From positions 12,102,830 to 12,166,829 of the forward strand of contig JAKOON010000015.1 of assembly GCA_022577435.1 (NCBI GenBank): DNA of 64,000 nucleotides, given 5' to 3'. This DNA is from Embiotoca jacksoni (Eukaryota > Chordata > Actinopteri > Embiotocidae). The position numbers and the translations under genes were made by a program. Below the pieces are notes generated by a model, which was not told the origin of the DNA, made no database searches, and saw only the letters and a program-made list of their open reading frames with translations. Below, in pieces: positions 1 to 20,800 of this stretch. Each line of letters starts with the position of its first letter. The stretch's first letter is position 1.

Positions 1-7518
<7,518 letters not shown>

Positions 7519-9580
7519 GATGTGATATATAGCGAAAGCTTTGAAGAAAATAATGAAAACAAATAATTGTGACACTGACAAACTATCAAAGACACAGTAA
7601 CAAATAAAGATCCAGTATATATATAGAGCCATATATGCAGGATATCACTGAACAAAAATTAAAAATTAACTTCAGAGTGAGGGTGCACTTCCGTGTTTTT
7701 ACAATGGGGCAGATAAGGGAAGTAACAACAAGCTGCAATCTCCAGAAAGTCTAATCTTTATTTTCTTGACTCTAAAATGTGAGCTGCTTTGTCTGCGTCG
7801 TGTGTAAAAAAAAAAAAAAAATGGCGATGACTAAAAGACTTGTCACAGGGCTAATACATTTCCACACTATTTCACACCTGCGAGTATTTGATGTAGCAAT
7901 GTGAAGAATAAGGCTCAAACACTGGGTATTAAAGTGAGTGAGGCACACTGCAAACACTTACTCATGAAATGCAAGACTGTGTAAAGCTGTTTAACCCCAA
8001 AATAAACCAAATGAAAACAGAAGCCCTGAATGTGCCTGGTAAGTCCTGAAGGATGATCAAAAGGAAAATGTATTTAGAGAACAGGGTAAAAGGTTTTATG
8101 AATAACTTGGGTGTGACACACAAAAAGCAATGTTATGATTCCAAAGAAAATGAGTCAAACGGCGATGAGTACAAAGAAAAAGATTCTCTGGAGCTGAAAT
8201 GTAGACAAACCAGATCACCCTAAAAGTGTGAGAGTGTGTGTTTGTGTGTGTGTGCGTGTGTGCGTGTGTGTGTGTGTGTGTGTGTGCGTGTGAGCGTGCA
8301 GTTTTCTGCAGAAGAGAGTGATGTTTGCTGTTTTATTGTGAAAGGGAAACAAAGTTGAAAGTTCCTCACAGCTGCACAAAGAAAATTATGTCAATGATTA
8401 AACACTTTTTAAGATTTTTTTGAAAATGTGTAACTTGGGTGGGATTGTGGGTGGTGAGATGTGATGGGTTGCCTACGGTTGGAGATCAGAGATTCAAAAA
8501 GTTATAAATAAACAGAGACATGTCACGCTAACATTTTTACTTCAAATGTTTCTGACTAATCATTTATCTACAATCGCTTAGTCTCAAGGTTTTTGATTTG
8601 TACTTTCTAGACAGCCAACGTGATTAAATGTAGTTCAAGAGGACTGAAATCATAAAAGGTAAACACATTAAATCTATAATAAAATATTTTTGGAACTGTG
8701 TATGTTCATATTGTTAAGTTAAACCAACACAAGAAGGAAGACGGAGCCAACACAAAAGGTTTGATCCTTAACCGACAACTGAACGTCACACAACACTTCA
8801 ATTTCTGGGAAGTCAAGTCCAAAAAGACAACGATAATTACCGCTTATCTCCACCAAGGAAAACAAAACACAGACCATCAAGATTGTAACTTCAACACGAT
8901 TAGTCACTCAAGCACAGCTCACTTAATTTTGTGTTCGCTGCAGAAGTACTGCATTTTTAAATGGCAGATAAAAGACAAAAAACACAATCATACATTTTCT
9001 GTCCTGACTGCCTTGTAACGAGATAAACATTAAAGACATAACAGATTACAAATCGATGCTGTTTATTCTGTCCTTCTCTTCGTGTCATGTCACGCTGACG
9101 GTCTTCATCCTGAATTAGCAGCAAACCTCATGGTAAATAAATCTTTCATCAGATTTTATCTTCTGATGTTTTGGATGATGACAGCAGAAAACATGAACAG
9201 AGCATGTGACCGGTTTATAGGAAGGGAAGTACCTTGCTTTCCGCTCGGGGCCCTGGAGGTGTCACCACACGCAGTCCATTTAGTATGGGCTGAGTGAGAG
9301 TCAGCAGTCCAACCTGTTAACTCACACCGAAAGACACAAAGGATGTAAACATTGCAATGTGGTGTTTATTTGCATTCATTCATTATAAAAATGTCACAGT
9401 TTAAAGTTTAAGACCTTCAACTTAACTTCGAATTTCGTTGGGTTCATTTAGAAAACTGTTTTGTTACAAAAATAACAGAAGTGTTGACAGCAGTCCTACG
9501 ATCCTCCGCAACAATAAAAACAACCAAAACGTGGCAAGAAGGACAAAGTATATTAGATTTGACTTTATTAATCCCACAAA
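7519..9580. other. Intergenic, slc13a2 upstream side
   Basis: A-T rich sequence holding the presumed 5' UTR and promoter of slc13a2. It includes a poly-A run at about 7807-7821 and an impure TG microsatellite at 8233-8292. No exon or RNA gene was recognised, and the open frames at 8698-9018 and 9082-9297 match no family I know. Confidence 0.6.
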
Positions 9581-9584
9581 AAAT

Positions 9585-9957
9585 TATAGAGTTAATGTTT
9601 GGTTGAAAATAGAAATGATAAGAGTTAATGTTTTGTTGAAAATAAAAATGATAGTTAATGTTTGGCTGAAAATAAAAATGATAGTTAATGTTTGGCTGAA
9701 AATAAAAATGATAGTTAATGTTTGGTTGAAAATAGAAATGATAGGTTAATGTTTTGTTGAAAATAAAAGTGATAGTTAATGTTTTGTTGAAAATATAAAT
9801 GATTGGGTTAATGTTTTGTTGAAAATAAAAATAAATATAGTTAATGTTTGGTTGAAAATAAAAAATTATACAGTTAATGTTTGGTTTAAAATAAAAAAAA
9901 ATTATACAGTTAATGTTTGGTTGGAAATAAAAAATTATACAGTTAATGTTTGGTTGA
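9585..9957. repeat. AT-rich minisatellite, about 12 copies of a 29-38 bp unit
   Basis: Each copy starts with GTTAATGTTT(T/G)G and continues TTGAAAATAAAAATGAT or a close variant. Copies differ by point changes and by short A-run or TATACA insertions. A 183-codon open frame on the minus strand across this array is simply the translated repeat. Confidence 0.95.
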
Positions 9958-10054
9958 CATTTTGCTGTTTTTGTACAAAAGCTCGGGAACAGCATTTAAG
10001 GATGTTGCTAACTTACATTAGCAAAAACACGTCCCTACTATAATATATATAGAG

Positions 10055-10764
10055 GAGGGGTCTTTAAACTGGCAAAATCCATCACATAACAATAACATTG
10101 TTGACTGTGTTTCTTGGTTGTTTGTATATAATATATATATATATATATATACTGTACTGTATATACTGTGCATTTTATATTTTATATTTATATTTTAGAG
10201 TTTTTACTGCTATTTTACTTCTATTTTATTGCTTTTCTATTGTTCTATTACTATCTATTGCTTCTGTATGCTGCTGTAGCGAAAAAAAATTCCCCTCGGG
10301 GATTAATAAAGTAACTACCTAACCTACCTAACCTAAACGTTTTTCAGGCCAAGGACCCCCCAAACTGATAGAGAGATGGAGCAGGGACCCCCTACTATAT
10401 ATATTGTATAAAAAGTTTTTTTTTATATCAAACTGGAGGAGTGCAGGAGGCTTGGAGGGACAGGTCCAGGCTCGGAGGGACAGGTCCAGGCTAGTCTCGC
10501 CCTGTGAGTGAACAGGTGCCCAGCATGAGAGAGCTCCTGTGTGTCGCTGAATGTGTGCATTTCTGACTGAAAGATAACATCATCTTTCTCCATTTATCCA
10601 TTCGCTACAATGTGTTGGATTCATGTTAATGTGTATTTAAATTTGTGGAAATTAAAAAATAAAAAAAATAAAAAAAATGTAAATACAAATTTAAAAATTG
10701 TCTAATCAACCAAAAATTTCACGGACCCCCTTAGGGGTCGCGGACCCCCTGTTGAAGACCTCTG
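10055..10764. mobile_element. hAT-like non-autonomous DNA transposon with 8-bp target duplication
   Basis: The direct repeat ATATAGAG flanks the element exactly (10047-10054 and 10765-10772). Eight-base target duplications are the hallmark of the hAT superfamily. The ends form an imperfect terminal inverted repeat: GAGGGGTCTTTAAA at 10055-10068 against CAGAGGTCTTCAAC read inward from 10764, 10 of 14 identical. Internal sequence near both ends carries GGACCCCC motifs. No transposase frame is present, so it would depend on a helper. A second element is inserted close to its left end. Confidence 0.78.
10069..10336 (+). mobile_element. Short retroposon nested in the hAT-like element (copy 1)
   Basis: It begins with CTGGCAAAATC, runs through an AT-rich stretch with (TA)n, and ends in TTCCCCTCGGGGATTAATAAAGTAACTACCT followed by degenerate ACCTA repeats. 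A second copy at 62788-63030 shares both boundaries, which defines the unit as about 240-270 bp. The hAT sequence resumes just after it, near 10337, so this insertion is younger than the hAT element. Class (LINE tail or SINE) is not settled. Confidence 0.75.
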
Positions 10765-11028
10765 ATATAGAGCCTCCAGCAAAAACATGAACGTGTAGTT
10801 CACCTCTTCTTCCAGATGAGGTTACTCAGTCCACGCTTCATGGGTTTTTTCCGTGTTTTTTGCTGAGCTGGTAGTTCAGTCACCAGTCAGCTGATTTCAT
10901 GCAGGCTAACAGGGTCTGCTAGTTAGCCGCACGGCTACAGCGACACAGCCGGTTAACGCGCCGGTGTTTCCCTGATAACCAGTGAGTGGCGTTGACACAG
11001 TTCATGCTCACGGTTCAGGCGGTTCGAC

Positions 11029-14000
11029 ATGGACGAGCCGGACACCGCAGCGATCCTTCCCGGAGATGTGCTCGACGGCGCATCAACGGAGGACCAGAAT
11101 GAGGCGCCCGGTGAACCGAGCACCTGCTGCGACCGGCCGCGGTTTACATGCTCCCTGCCGGTGTCCGTGGAGCCGGTGATGTTCCTGTCCATGTTCTCTC
11201 TGGCCCTGCAGACACCTCTGACCACCCAGTATCTGTGGGACCGCATCAGCGATGATCTCGGCTACAATGGCTCCAAGAGGTCGGACTGCACGAACGGTTC
11301 GGTGCCTCCGGACCCTCTCCAGAAGGTAGTCAGCGGCCGGTAGCGGTTCCCCGACGTCACGAGTCCCGCTGCAGCCAGCTGCTGCTGTCCGCCACATCCG
11401 AGGCGCAGTTCTGTCTTAACGTGGCCGGTCATATTCCTTCAGTGAGAAGGGAAGTAGCAAAAAAAATAAATAAAAAAAGGCAACTTTTCTGTGAACAGAT
11501 CCTAAAAAGATCAAATAAAAACATTGATTGATATAACTGCATGCAAAGCAATCTTAGAAATGGAGCTGTGACGTTAACAAAGAGATTACACGACAACCTT
11601 TGCATTGGCAGGCACTTCAAAATGATCAAATATATGAATACTAACTTCAAACAGACATTGTGCTTCGTTATAAGCCAATAATCATGCACCACGAAATTTC
11701 ACAGACAAAAAGCAGCACATACAAAACCTAAACTACCCTGGCACGCTGAGGCCACAGTAATGCACAGAAGCATTTTTCATTCAAAAAAAAAAAAATCTCT
11801 GTTGTCACCAAAATCATCGGTGTCTGAAATGCACATGCAGTGATTGAAGAAAATTAACACTTTTTCAACAATCACAAGAAAAGACTGGTCACCGTGTTTT
11901 AACCCACAAATAGCTTGGCAAAGAGGAACAGCGGTCAAAAGATGAAACTTGAGCAAGAGGGCTATGATGAACATGCACAGTGTGACCAGGTGCGCCAACA
12001 GCAGTGTTAAAACAGATTAGGCAGTTTGCCGTATGCTTCTAATCGGACACATGGACAAACAAAAGGACACCTAAGAAGCAAACAGAGCTCGACTCTCTTT
12101 CAACTCTGTCCCATCGCAGCGTCCCTGCTGATGCTGTCGACTTCACCCCATGAGTCTGGTTGACTGGGTCGCACTTGTGGTTTTTTTTCAGGAGGTGGAA
12201 ACCTTGACAGCCCACTGGAACCTGTACATCAACCTGGGGGGCTTTTCTGTTGGCCTGTTGGTGGTGCCTCTCCTGGGCTCATGGAGTGACCTCGCAGGTC
12301 GCAGACCAGTCCTCATCCTCGCCAACGTTGGCCTGGCCCTGCAGACGGTGGTGTACCTCGTGGTGATGTACCTCAAGCTCCCCGTGGGCTACTTTTTCGT
12401 GGGCAGGTTGCTCAGCGGCCTTTCGGGCGATTTTAACGCCATCCTCGCGGGCTGCTTTGCATATGTGGCTGACGTCAGCGACAGGAGGTCCCGCACCTTC
12501 AGGGTGGCCGTCCTGGAGGCTTGTATTGGCCTTTCAGGGATGCTCGCCAGCATCATCGGAGGGCAGTGGCGGAAGGCCCAAGGGTAAGAAATGTTTGTTA
12601 TTAACAGTATTTTGAGAAGTATCATTCACACCAATGCGCTTTGCAAAACTATTGAAAGTAGTAAACGTAATTTTTTTTTTCTGCTTCATTTCTGGACTTT
12701 CTTCAGTTACATCAACCCGTTCTGGCTGGTCCTGGCCACCATCTTGGCCTCATCTCTGTATGCCTACCTGTTTGTCCGCGAATCCGTCGTGCCAGACCCC
12801 AGCGCCAAGCTCCTCGCATCTCGCCACCATAAAGCTGTCTGGCACCTCTTCTCAACAGGAGGCAGCAACGCCGAGGCTGCTGGGAGATCTCACAGATGCA
12901 AGCTGTGGCTTTACTTGCTGTGCTTCTTTGTGGTGGTGACCGTTCACTTCGGCTGCAGAGATCTGTACGTGCTGTACGTGCTGAGCTCGCCCCTGTGCTG
13001 GGGGCCGGCCCTCATCGGCTACGGATCGGCAGCTCAGAACCTGGCCTACCTGACCAGTCTGCTGGGGCTGAAGATCATGCAGCGCTGCCTGGAGGACTCC
13101 TGGGTGGCTCTCGTGGGTCTGACCTCCAACATCGCTGGGCTGGTGGTCTTCTCTGTAGCCGACACCACACAGCTCGTGTTCGCAGGTGAGAGGCTCTGAA
13201 GTGACAGCTTAACACAAATTTCCTCTCAAAATTGTTTGCTTTTCAAAAGTTTTGTATTTGAAAGATTTTCTTTGTGTTACATTCATTCTCAAAAATGAAG
13301 GCAGGATAATACAACTGAAGTGTGATTACTACGCTGCATAGCACAGAATCGGCTTTTGTTGAAGCATGACGGAGCATTTTTCACCTTTTATAAAGACACA
13401 GCATTTATCCAGGAGAATATTTTTCTGTTGTTATCCCTTACAGTAAAAGTTAAACAGTCCCGAAACTGTAAATAATGTTTCCTTGTTATCTTCCTTATCT
13501 CTCTCCGTGTGCTTTCCCTGCTCGAATAATAATAATCTCACTTCTTTTTATGAGGCGAGGGCCGTCACAAGTACACTCGGCAAGTGGCCGACTGAACATA
13601 CCCTGTGAATGTTGGTAACCTTGAGCACCAGCCAATAGAAACGTCAGCGCTTTCTCTGCTTGTAGCTCCCGGGAATCATTAACATCATTCATAAACGTGT
13701 CTTGTAGTGAGGACTTAAGTCATTTTAAATCTGTTGCACAATCACTGTATGTACAGGACATCATATGACAGAATGAGAAAAAAAAATATGAATGTGAAAG
13801 TCATTATTTGTTATGATGGTTTCACTGTTGGAAAATGAAATGATTTTCGTGTGACACAAAGAAATTCCAAATGAGAAAATAGAGTTTAAATTGTTTTTAC
13901 ATTTGACTGACATTAACTATAAATACTTAAATGGGAAAATTCAACTGACTTCATATTTACAGGGATATTTAAAAATTCACTCGTGTACCAAAGTGACAGT

Positions 14001-14180
14001 CCGTTCATTTCTCTGTCCCCAGGTTATGGTCTGAGTTTCCTCTTCATGGCCGCGACGCCTGTGATCAGGTCGAAGCTGTCCAAGTTGGTGGACCCATCAG
14101 AGCAAGGTCGGTCACCCATCGTGTACAAATACCATGCCGGTTTAAAGCCGAATTGTATTGAAGTGTACAAAATGGTTTAA

Positions 14181-14271
<91 letters not shown>

Positions 14272-14760
14272 AGTGGCAGAATGAGTCGGTGAACTAATTA
14301 GATCGGTGATGCGACACTGCAGTTTAATGCGAAACACATGTTCCTTTGTCACGAGGGACAGCGTGTGTTGTGCAGCTTGTAAACCGAACTGTGTGCTTGT
14401 CCTTCCTCCCAGGTGCCCTGTTCGCCTCTGTTGCCTGTGTGGAGAGCTTGTGTTTTCTGGTGGGCAGTGGCGTCTTCAACTCCCTGTACCCTGCCAGCCT
14501 TCACTTCATGAAGGGCTTCCCCTTCCTGTTTGCTGCCATCATCCTCTTCATCCCAGCAGGGATAATTGGGTGAGTCTGTGCTTGTCTCATTGACTGTCTT
14601 TTTGTTGGAGTTTATTGCATGAAAAAACAAAAAGAAAATACGTTTTCCATGCATTTTAAAATTAGGACTATAATGTAATCACCATTTTCATGTTGGTGTT
14701 CGAAGGACACTGCGATGTTTAGACCAGAGGAGAGACCCCGGGGACTCCACAGTATCCTGA
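11029..14760 (+). CDS. slc46a1: Proton-coupled folate transporter (PCFT/HCP1)
   Basis: A major-facilitator symporter that moves folates with protons across intestinal and other plasma membranes. Six coding exons: 11029-11325, 12192-12583, 12707-13185, 14023-14106, 14413-14569 and 14706-14760, phases consistent, 487 residues (human 459). Hallmarks are PLTTQYLW in the first helix region, the motif GSWSDLAGRRP containing the functional Asp of human PCFT (D109), LEACIG with the E185 equivalent, VTVHFG with the H281 equivalent, and TPVIRSKLSKL with the R376 equivalent. All four residues are kept. N-glycosylation sites (NGS) lie in the first extracellular loop. The start is the first in-frame Met after a GC-rich leader. 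The last exon encodes a short divergent cytoplasmic tail ending in DSTVS, and is the least certain part. The gene is tail-to-tail with sarm1, as I recall for human. Confidence 0.95.
14184..14268. repeat. (TG)n microsatellite, slc46a1 intron 4
   Basis: About 42 uninterrupted TG units between exons 4 and 5. It starts 78 bp after the exon 4 donor, on the transcribed sense strand of slc46a1. Confidence 0.97.
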
Positions 14761-16500
14761 CCTGAAGACAGGCAGAGAGCTGACGTTCATCGTGGTGAGC
14801 AGCTCTGACACAGGGACATCCACCATGTGGGGACAACTGGGAGACACTTTGGTCTTAACACAGGGATGGGCCAGTTGATTTTAATCAGCCATCTCAGCGG
14901 TGGGATTTTCTTCCAACTAGTATCACCAAAGAGATCGAGACCAAAGGATGAAGAAACTACCTCCTGACTGACATTACTGCTAAACCTCCTCCGTCTTAGT
15001 CATGAGGTCGTGGACGTTCGGGCTCTGTAATATCTTCACTGGCCCTAAAACTGACCGCAGCCTGTTATCAATTCATTTCATCAAGACCTTCACACAACCT
15101 GCACTGTTTGCACACATCTTATTTCCTTAAAAAGTCACCACAGAGGATCTTTTACAGGGAAAGAAACTCTTCTGCCAATTGTTTCTTATAAATAATATTT
15201 TTCAGGGCAGTATCCTGTCAATGAGCCCTTTCATATAAGAAGGGAATTTTAACATGCCAAAAGTGGCATTAATTTTTCATTAGGTTGGATTTTTTTTTTT
15301 TTGCTGGTGGAATTTGTTTCATCAATCACGATGCAGCTTGCTGAAATGTCGCAAAATCGTTGAACATGATGGACCATATGATTTGTTTTTGTTTCACATG
15401 ATGATTTACTGTAACAAAAGGGACAAAAACTACAAAAATAACGTGTGTAAGGACAACGCAGACGGCTAAAGACCGCGACAAGATTTTATTAATCACTGGG
15501 AGTAATTAACAAGTCACGCAGCAGCATATAGATTAGTCAAAATGAGCCATATTTTTATCAGATAAAACATCAAACAGATTAGTTAATAATCCAATATATA
15601 ATATACAATAGTCTGAAATAGACCACTCAGTATGAGTACTTTTACATTTTTATATGTATTGATGCTAATATTTTTTGTATTTTCACTGAAAATCTCATTT
15701 TGAATGCAGGACTTTTACATGTAGCAGCACATTTTGAAACTAGTAATCTTATTTTTTTCTTTGCGAAATGATCAGAGTTCTCTGCTCTTCCTGTTTGCGC
15801 GTTCGAGTGGAGGGTCAGCCATGTGAAGGGCTATCCCAAACCCGTTGGTAGAAGTGATCAAAGTAATCCTCGAACGGTGAAGTTCTCCAAACCCAACCAT
15901 CAGTAATCCGTAATAAATACACCTCACCCTCCCTCCTACCGTCCTCTTCCTCCATAAAGTGGATAGGTCAGGTCCAAACTCCCTGAAGAGTCCCCCTCCT
16001 CACCACAACCAACACCAGATATCCCCAAAGCGCAAGCTCATAGCCGACACGCACACAGGGGTCACGTCCTTGTTGCACAGTGAGGGAACCAGAGCTGCCA
16101 AATCAGCATTAAAATGCAAAAAGGGAAGTTACGAGGTTAAGTGAAGTATTGACTGAGTGACGGTGAATTGATCTGCAAGAAAATCCCTGTTGACACGGGA
16201 CTGCAGTTTGGTCGGATCGTGTGATCAAAGCCAATTTTCAGACGTACATGGAACTAAACTGTATTGTTCATTTCAATCAGTTGTGCAATATTTGGATCAT
16301 TTTGTATTGTGTGTGTAAAAAAAACAAAAACATTATTTTCATAATTGTTTCTGTTTACATGTGGCATGTAAATTGAGTAAAATTGAAATGAAGAATTTCA
16401 CTTTGAATTTTGTACATGTTTTATTTTTGACCATGTTTTAAATAAACGAAGCAAATCTTTGTTTCACACTTTCCGGAAACAGTATGGTACAAACAAATAA
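14761..16500 (+). other. Presumed slc46a1 3' UTR
   Basis: No gene is seen here. Candidate polyadenylation signals AATAAA occur at 16441-16446 and again near 16497. If the first is used, the 3' UTR is about 1.7 kb. Earlier termination is possible. Confidence 0.4.
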
Positions 16501-17803
16501 ATCTTGAGTTACTACTTAACAAAAAAGGTGATGTCAAAAAAACAGAACATTTCATAGATGCATTTCTATGATGAGCATTACAGGCAAACAATATTAAGGC
16601 AAGACCAAAGAAATACCCTGAAGAAAAGTGCTCTACTTTTATTTTGAAGGAACACTTACAGAAGCATCATTTTGAGCCTGTGACTGCCTTTTTGTTGTTG
16701 TATGAGTTATAGTAATATAAATGTATTTAACAATAATGACCAACACATTCTGAATACTGCTGATGTTAATTTGCAAGACTAAAATGTTTAATCATGTGTT
16801 TATCTCGGCATCGTTAGAGCAGGATGTTTGTCATGGGTTCGATCTTTACAGGTGTATCTTTGCATGTGTACAAGAGATCATATTGCTGCATTCATTTTTG
16901 TTTTTGCGACACAGGGATACATTTTTAATTTCCAAGCGGACTAATAATTTCTCAGCAGGCTAAACTGTAGTTAAAATGATCTCAAATCAGCAATAATAAG
17001 TGATCGTTGAATGTAGTAATACACTATGTTTTCACAGCAGTCAACAATAAATCTTCAAAACAAAGGGAACAGTTTACGTCTAAGTCATCTAAATGTTCAT
17101 TTTAAAAACAGAAAGATATGTTTAATACTAAATGGATATTGTTCATTTCCCCTTCACTCTTTCAATTTGTTTTTGGTTGAATTGGAAGTGACTCGTTCAT
17201 TTCTGTACAACATCATGTCATGCAGCCAGCTTAGATTACAGCCACAGATGTCTCTCTTATCATAAACAAAGCAGTAAATCTGCTGAGAAAGGCTTCTTTT
17301 CTGTCACAAACCAAACATTAAAACAAAACAGAGATGTCAGTAAAATCAGAGACCTGCTCTGTTCCTTTTAATGTCTACAGGTTAAACAAAAGAATACTGC
17401 ATATATGTTAACCTTGATGATTACAGAAGTATTAGTGGATGCTTCAGAAATTGCTATTGATGATTTTGCTGGGTGCCAATGACGGCTGGTCTATCAGTTA
17501 TTTTCCTGAGATACAGAAGGCGTATACTGTACCTGATTACTCGCATACAGCAGTATGAGGGCGCTAACATTAAAGGCTTACAGGTTACTATATACAATCT
17601 GAAATCCCTTTTTAAACATCACTATTGTTTATAGCAGATTAAGTCTATTCATTTAGGCGTTTCTGTCATTTAAACTTAATCAAATTCACTTCACATGTGT
17701 TTGGGCAGAGCGAGGAAAGCTGCCGGACATGTCACCGTAAGACGTGGAATTTGGCGTCATGCATATTTATTAGAGCGGAGGTCAAACCTTGGTTTATGTC
17801 AAT
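16501..17803. other. Intergenic between slc46a1 and sarm1 3' ends
   Basis: A-T rich sequence with no recognisable exon or repeat family. A minus-strand AATAAA at 17766-17771, only 33-38 nt beyond the sarm1 stop codon, could give sarm1 a very short 3' UTR. Longer forms ending further into this stretch are equally possible. Confidence 0.4.
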
Positions 17804-20800
17804 TTATTTCTTCTTCTGGCCTTCGGAGCCGTCCGGGCCGTCGGTTTGGCCTTGGTGTCCTTTCAGAAAGCGCAGGATCTTCTCGATCGTGGCCTCCTGA
17901 TACTCATGGGACCATCTGTGTCAAGAGACGGCAGCAGTCATTTGATGAGGTGCGTTCAATTAAACAAGCTGCCGCTAATGGATATTTTACAGATCTGAGA
18001 AAAACACCTATCACAAACAATGTTAAGCCATGCACTGATAAAATATTTATGATAAAAATGTGAGGCTTTTAGAGATTGGTAGTATGAATTGGGACTGTGT
18101 AGTCGTCGCACAACAACAAAACATTCTTTAACAGCTGTGTTAAACCGGTTGAGTAAAGGGTTTCCCCTCCTTATTAAAATATCCACATCACTATCCGGTA
18201 AACACCAACATGTCCCAGTTATAGTAGAGTATACAGTGACTCACTTGATGCCATTGAAGTTGAGAATAGCTCTCATGTCCTCCGGTAGAGACAAGGGGTC
18301 AGGCCACATGAAATTATCTGTGACAGGAACTATGTTCTTCTTATCAGCCAGGGCTGTGACTATCTCCTGCAAGACAAGTTCGATTTTCTTCATGAAATAT
18401 TTAAATGTAACATCCAAGCGTAAAAAGTGCAAATGACTGGACTCATCACCCAACAGCTCAAATAGAGAATATGAATGGTAAGACTGCACAGGTTCTTGTA
18501 ATGTTCAGGCGTTCTTCAGATAAAAGCTAGTGACATTTTCTGATCCCACTGAAAGGAGAGTAGCTGGTAACTGACAAGATGACACCAAATTTCATAACAG
18601 AATGTGTAACCTTGAGGGAAAGAGCAAATATCTAATGGAAGCATGTAGGCAACTTCTACACTATTAAAACTTGAATTTCCTCAGCTAGAACATTCATATT
18701 TGATTTTAATTCATTTAGTCGCGATATAAAATTGTATACATTCTAACCTATATCCAAGATGTTTTAAGTTTAAGTCCAATTAGAATTACTGCCTCTAGGT
18801 TGTCTGTTGCAGTTGACCTGCATGTTTGTCCAGACTCATGATATGATTTGATCTGAACCTATAAATATGTTCAGCAGCCATATCAAAACAAAAGACAATG
18901 AAAAACCTCTCACCTTATGCACCCAATCCTTCATGGCGGTGTCACCCATGCACTTATCGAGCGCGTTGGCCGACAGGACCAGGATGAAGTTGCGTGCCCT
19001 TTGTACACTCTGAATCAGTTTGTCTTCAAATTTTCCGGCTTCCAGCTTCTCCACATCTATGAAGACGCTGTATCCTCGGACCTGTAGGTGCACCTTCAGG
19101 AGGCTGTGGGTGGGAGGAGAGAAGTCAGTCACCCTTTCTGCCTCTTTCACATTTGACACCTGTCCTATTTAAATTCTTTATATTTTCTCTTCCTAAGTGA
19201 CCTTCTGACCTGGCCAGCTGAGAGCCGGTCGTCCGGCGGTAGCTGATGAACACGTCGGGCCCTGCAGGCTGGGCATCTGTGTGGGTCGGTTTTAAGGGTC
19301 TGCGGCTGGCAGACAGTATCTTTGCCCTGTGGACTCCGTTGTCTATGTGGCAGTCGTGCTGGAGCTGCTGATCGGTCAGGTGCAGGACGCTGCTGCGATC
19401 CACTCCGGACTGGACCATGCCGTAGGTGTACTGGCGGAAACGAGGGTCCACCTCGACTAACCAGTCAGCCATGTTGTTTGGGTCACATGTGGAGTAGTTG
19501 GCGTAAGTCTTCAGCACACGCAAGTCTCTTAAAAACCTGGATGATGAGGCAGAACAGAGGTATTTTCATAAAAGTAATTAAGACCAGTAAATTGCTCATT
19601 CACTGTGTGTTGAAAGGTTTTCACCACTTGCCTCTTGCGGGTGAGGCCCGCCATCATACCCAAATCAGAGCTCAGCTCCTGCTCTGTGATGTTCAGCAGG
19701 AGGTCTCCGTCCACTTGAAGCTCCTGTATAATAAGATGACTGACGCATCACTGACAGACCAACTGACCTGTGGATTATTGGATGATAGACCTGTATTCAT
19801 CTTTCTGTATGACTCTCGGATGTTTTACTCACCTGGAAACGGTCACAGTTGGCACTAAAGCCAACCTGCTGCAGCCACGTCTGCACCTCACAGCTTTTCC
19901 AGTTGGGCACGCACGACAGGATTCGTTTCGGCACTTCCTCTCCCATCATGCTCAGCGCCCGCTTGGCGAGGGTGCAGGCTGTGCCATTATTGCAGTACAT
20001 GACGATTCTTTTTAGGCTCTGCACTGCGCCGATCTCTTGAAATATCTTGAAAGGAGGACAAATTACAGCTCAGGCACAACAAAAACATCAGACCGGAGAA
20101 GTGAGTGCAAATGTACAGTGTCTGTACCTTGGTGTTGCGTTGACGGGATTTGATGCTCGTCTCAACACAGAGGTAAAAGGCTGCAATGCACTTTCCCTCT
20201 AGTCTTGTGCCATCCAGTAATGGCAGGAGGTGCTGCAGATCAGATGCTGTCCTCCCCTGCATGCAGTCTGCACTGTCCAATAAACTGCGGGCAAAGTCAT
20301 CCGGATCCAAAGATGCGATGAAGGGCTCCACCAGCTCCAAGGTTCCTGATTTCACCACCTCTTTCTCGATTTCTCGGTTTGCAGCCAACACAGTCACTGC
20401 CAAGCAGGCATTGAAGCGAATGAGTTCGTCCTCTTTGGAAAAAGCTAGCGGGAAAAGCCACTCGGCCGCCTTTTTCTCGATCATCCATCGCTGGCAGCGG
20501 TGGCCTCCATACATGGCACAGTTGGCCAGTGCCACGGCGCAGTGCCGCAGCACAGTGGGGTCTGTGCTGCGGCACCAGAAGAGGAGGGTGTCCAGAGCTC
20601 CGTGAGAGATGAGGTGGATGGACGTCTCCTCGGTGTGTTTGAACATGTGCTCCAAGATGCCAGACACACTGCGAGCTAGCTGAGCATCGTCCTGCTGTCG
20701 AGTCAGGTTGAGGACGACCCCCAGACCCAAGCGAGCTACATAGTCCCTGTGAACAGAGTATGTGATATGGTAACAACCCCGAACTCACACCATCTGTTAG

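Noticed and set aside
9444..9995. 183-codon minus-strand frame rich in FYFQPNINYH repeats
   Set aside because: It is the translated minisatellite. There is no start context, no family and no codon bias beyond the repeat.
10953..11397. Antisense frames over slc46a1 exon 1
   Set aside because: The plus-strand frame is clearly the folate transporter. The antisense frames are stop-poor only because of G-C content.
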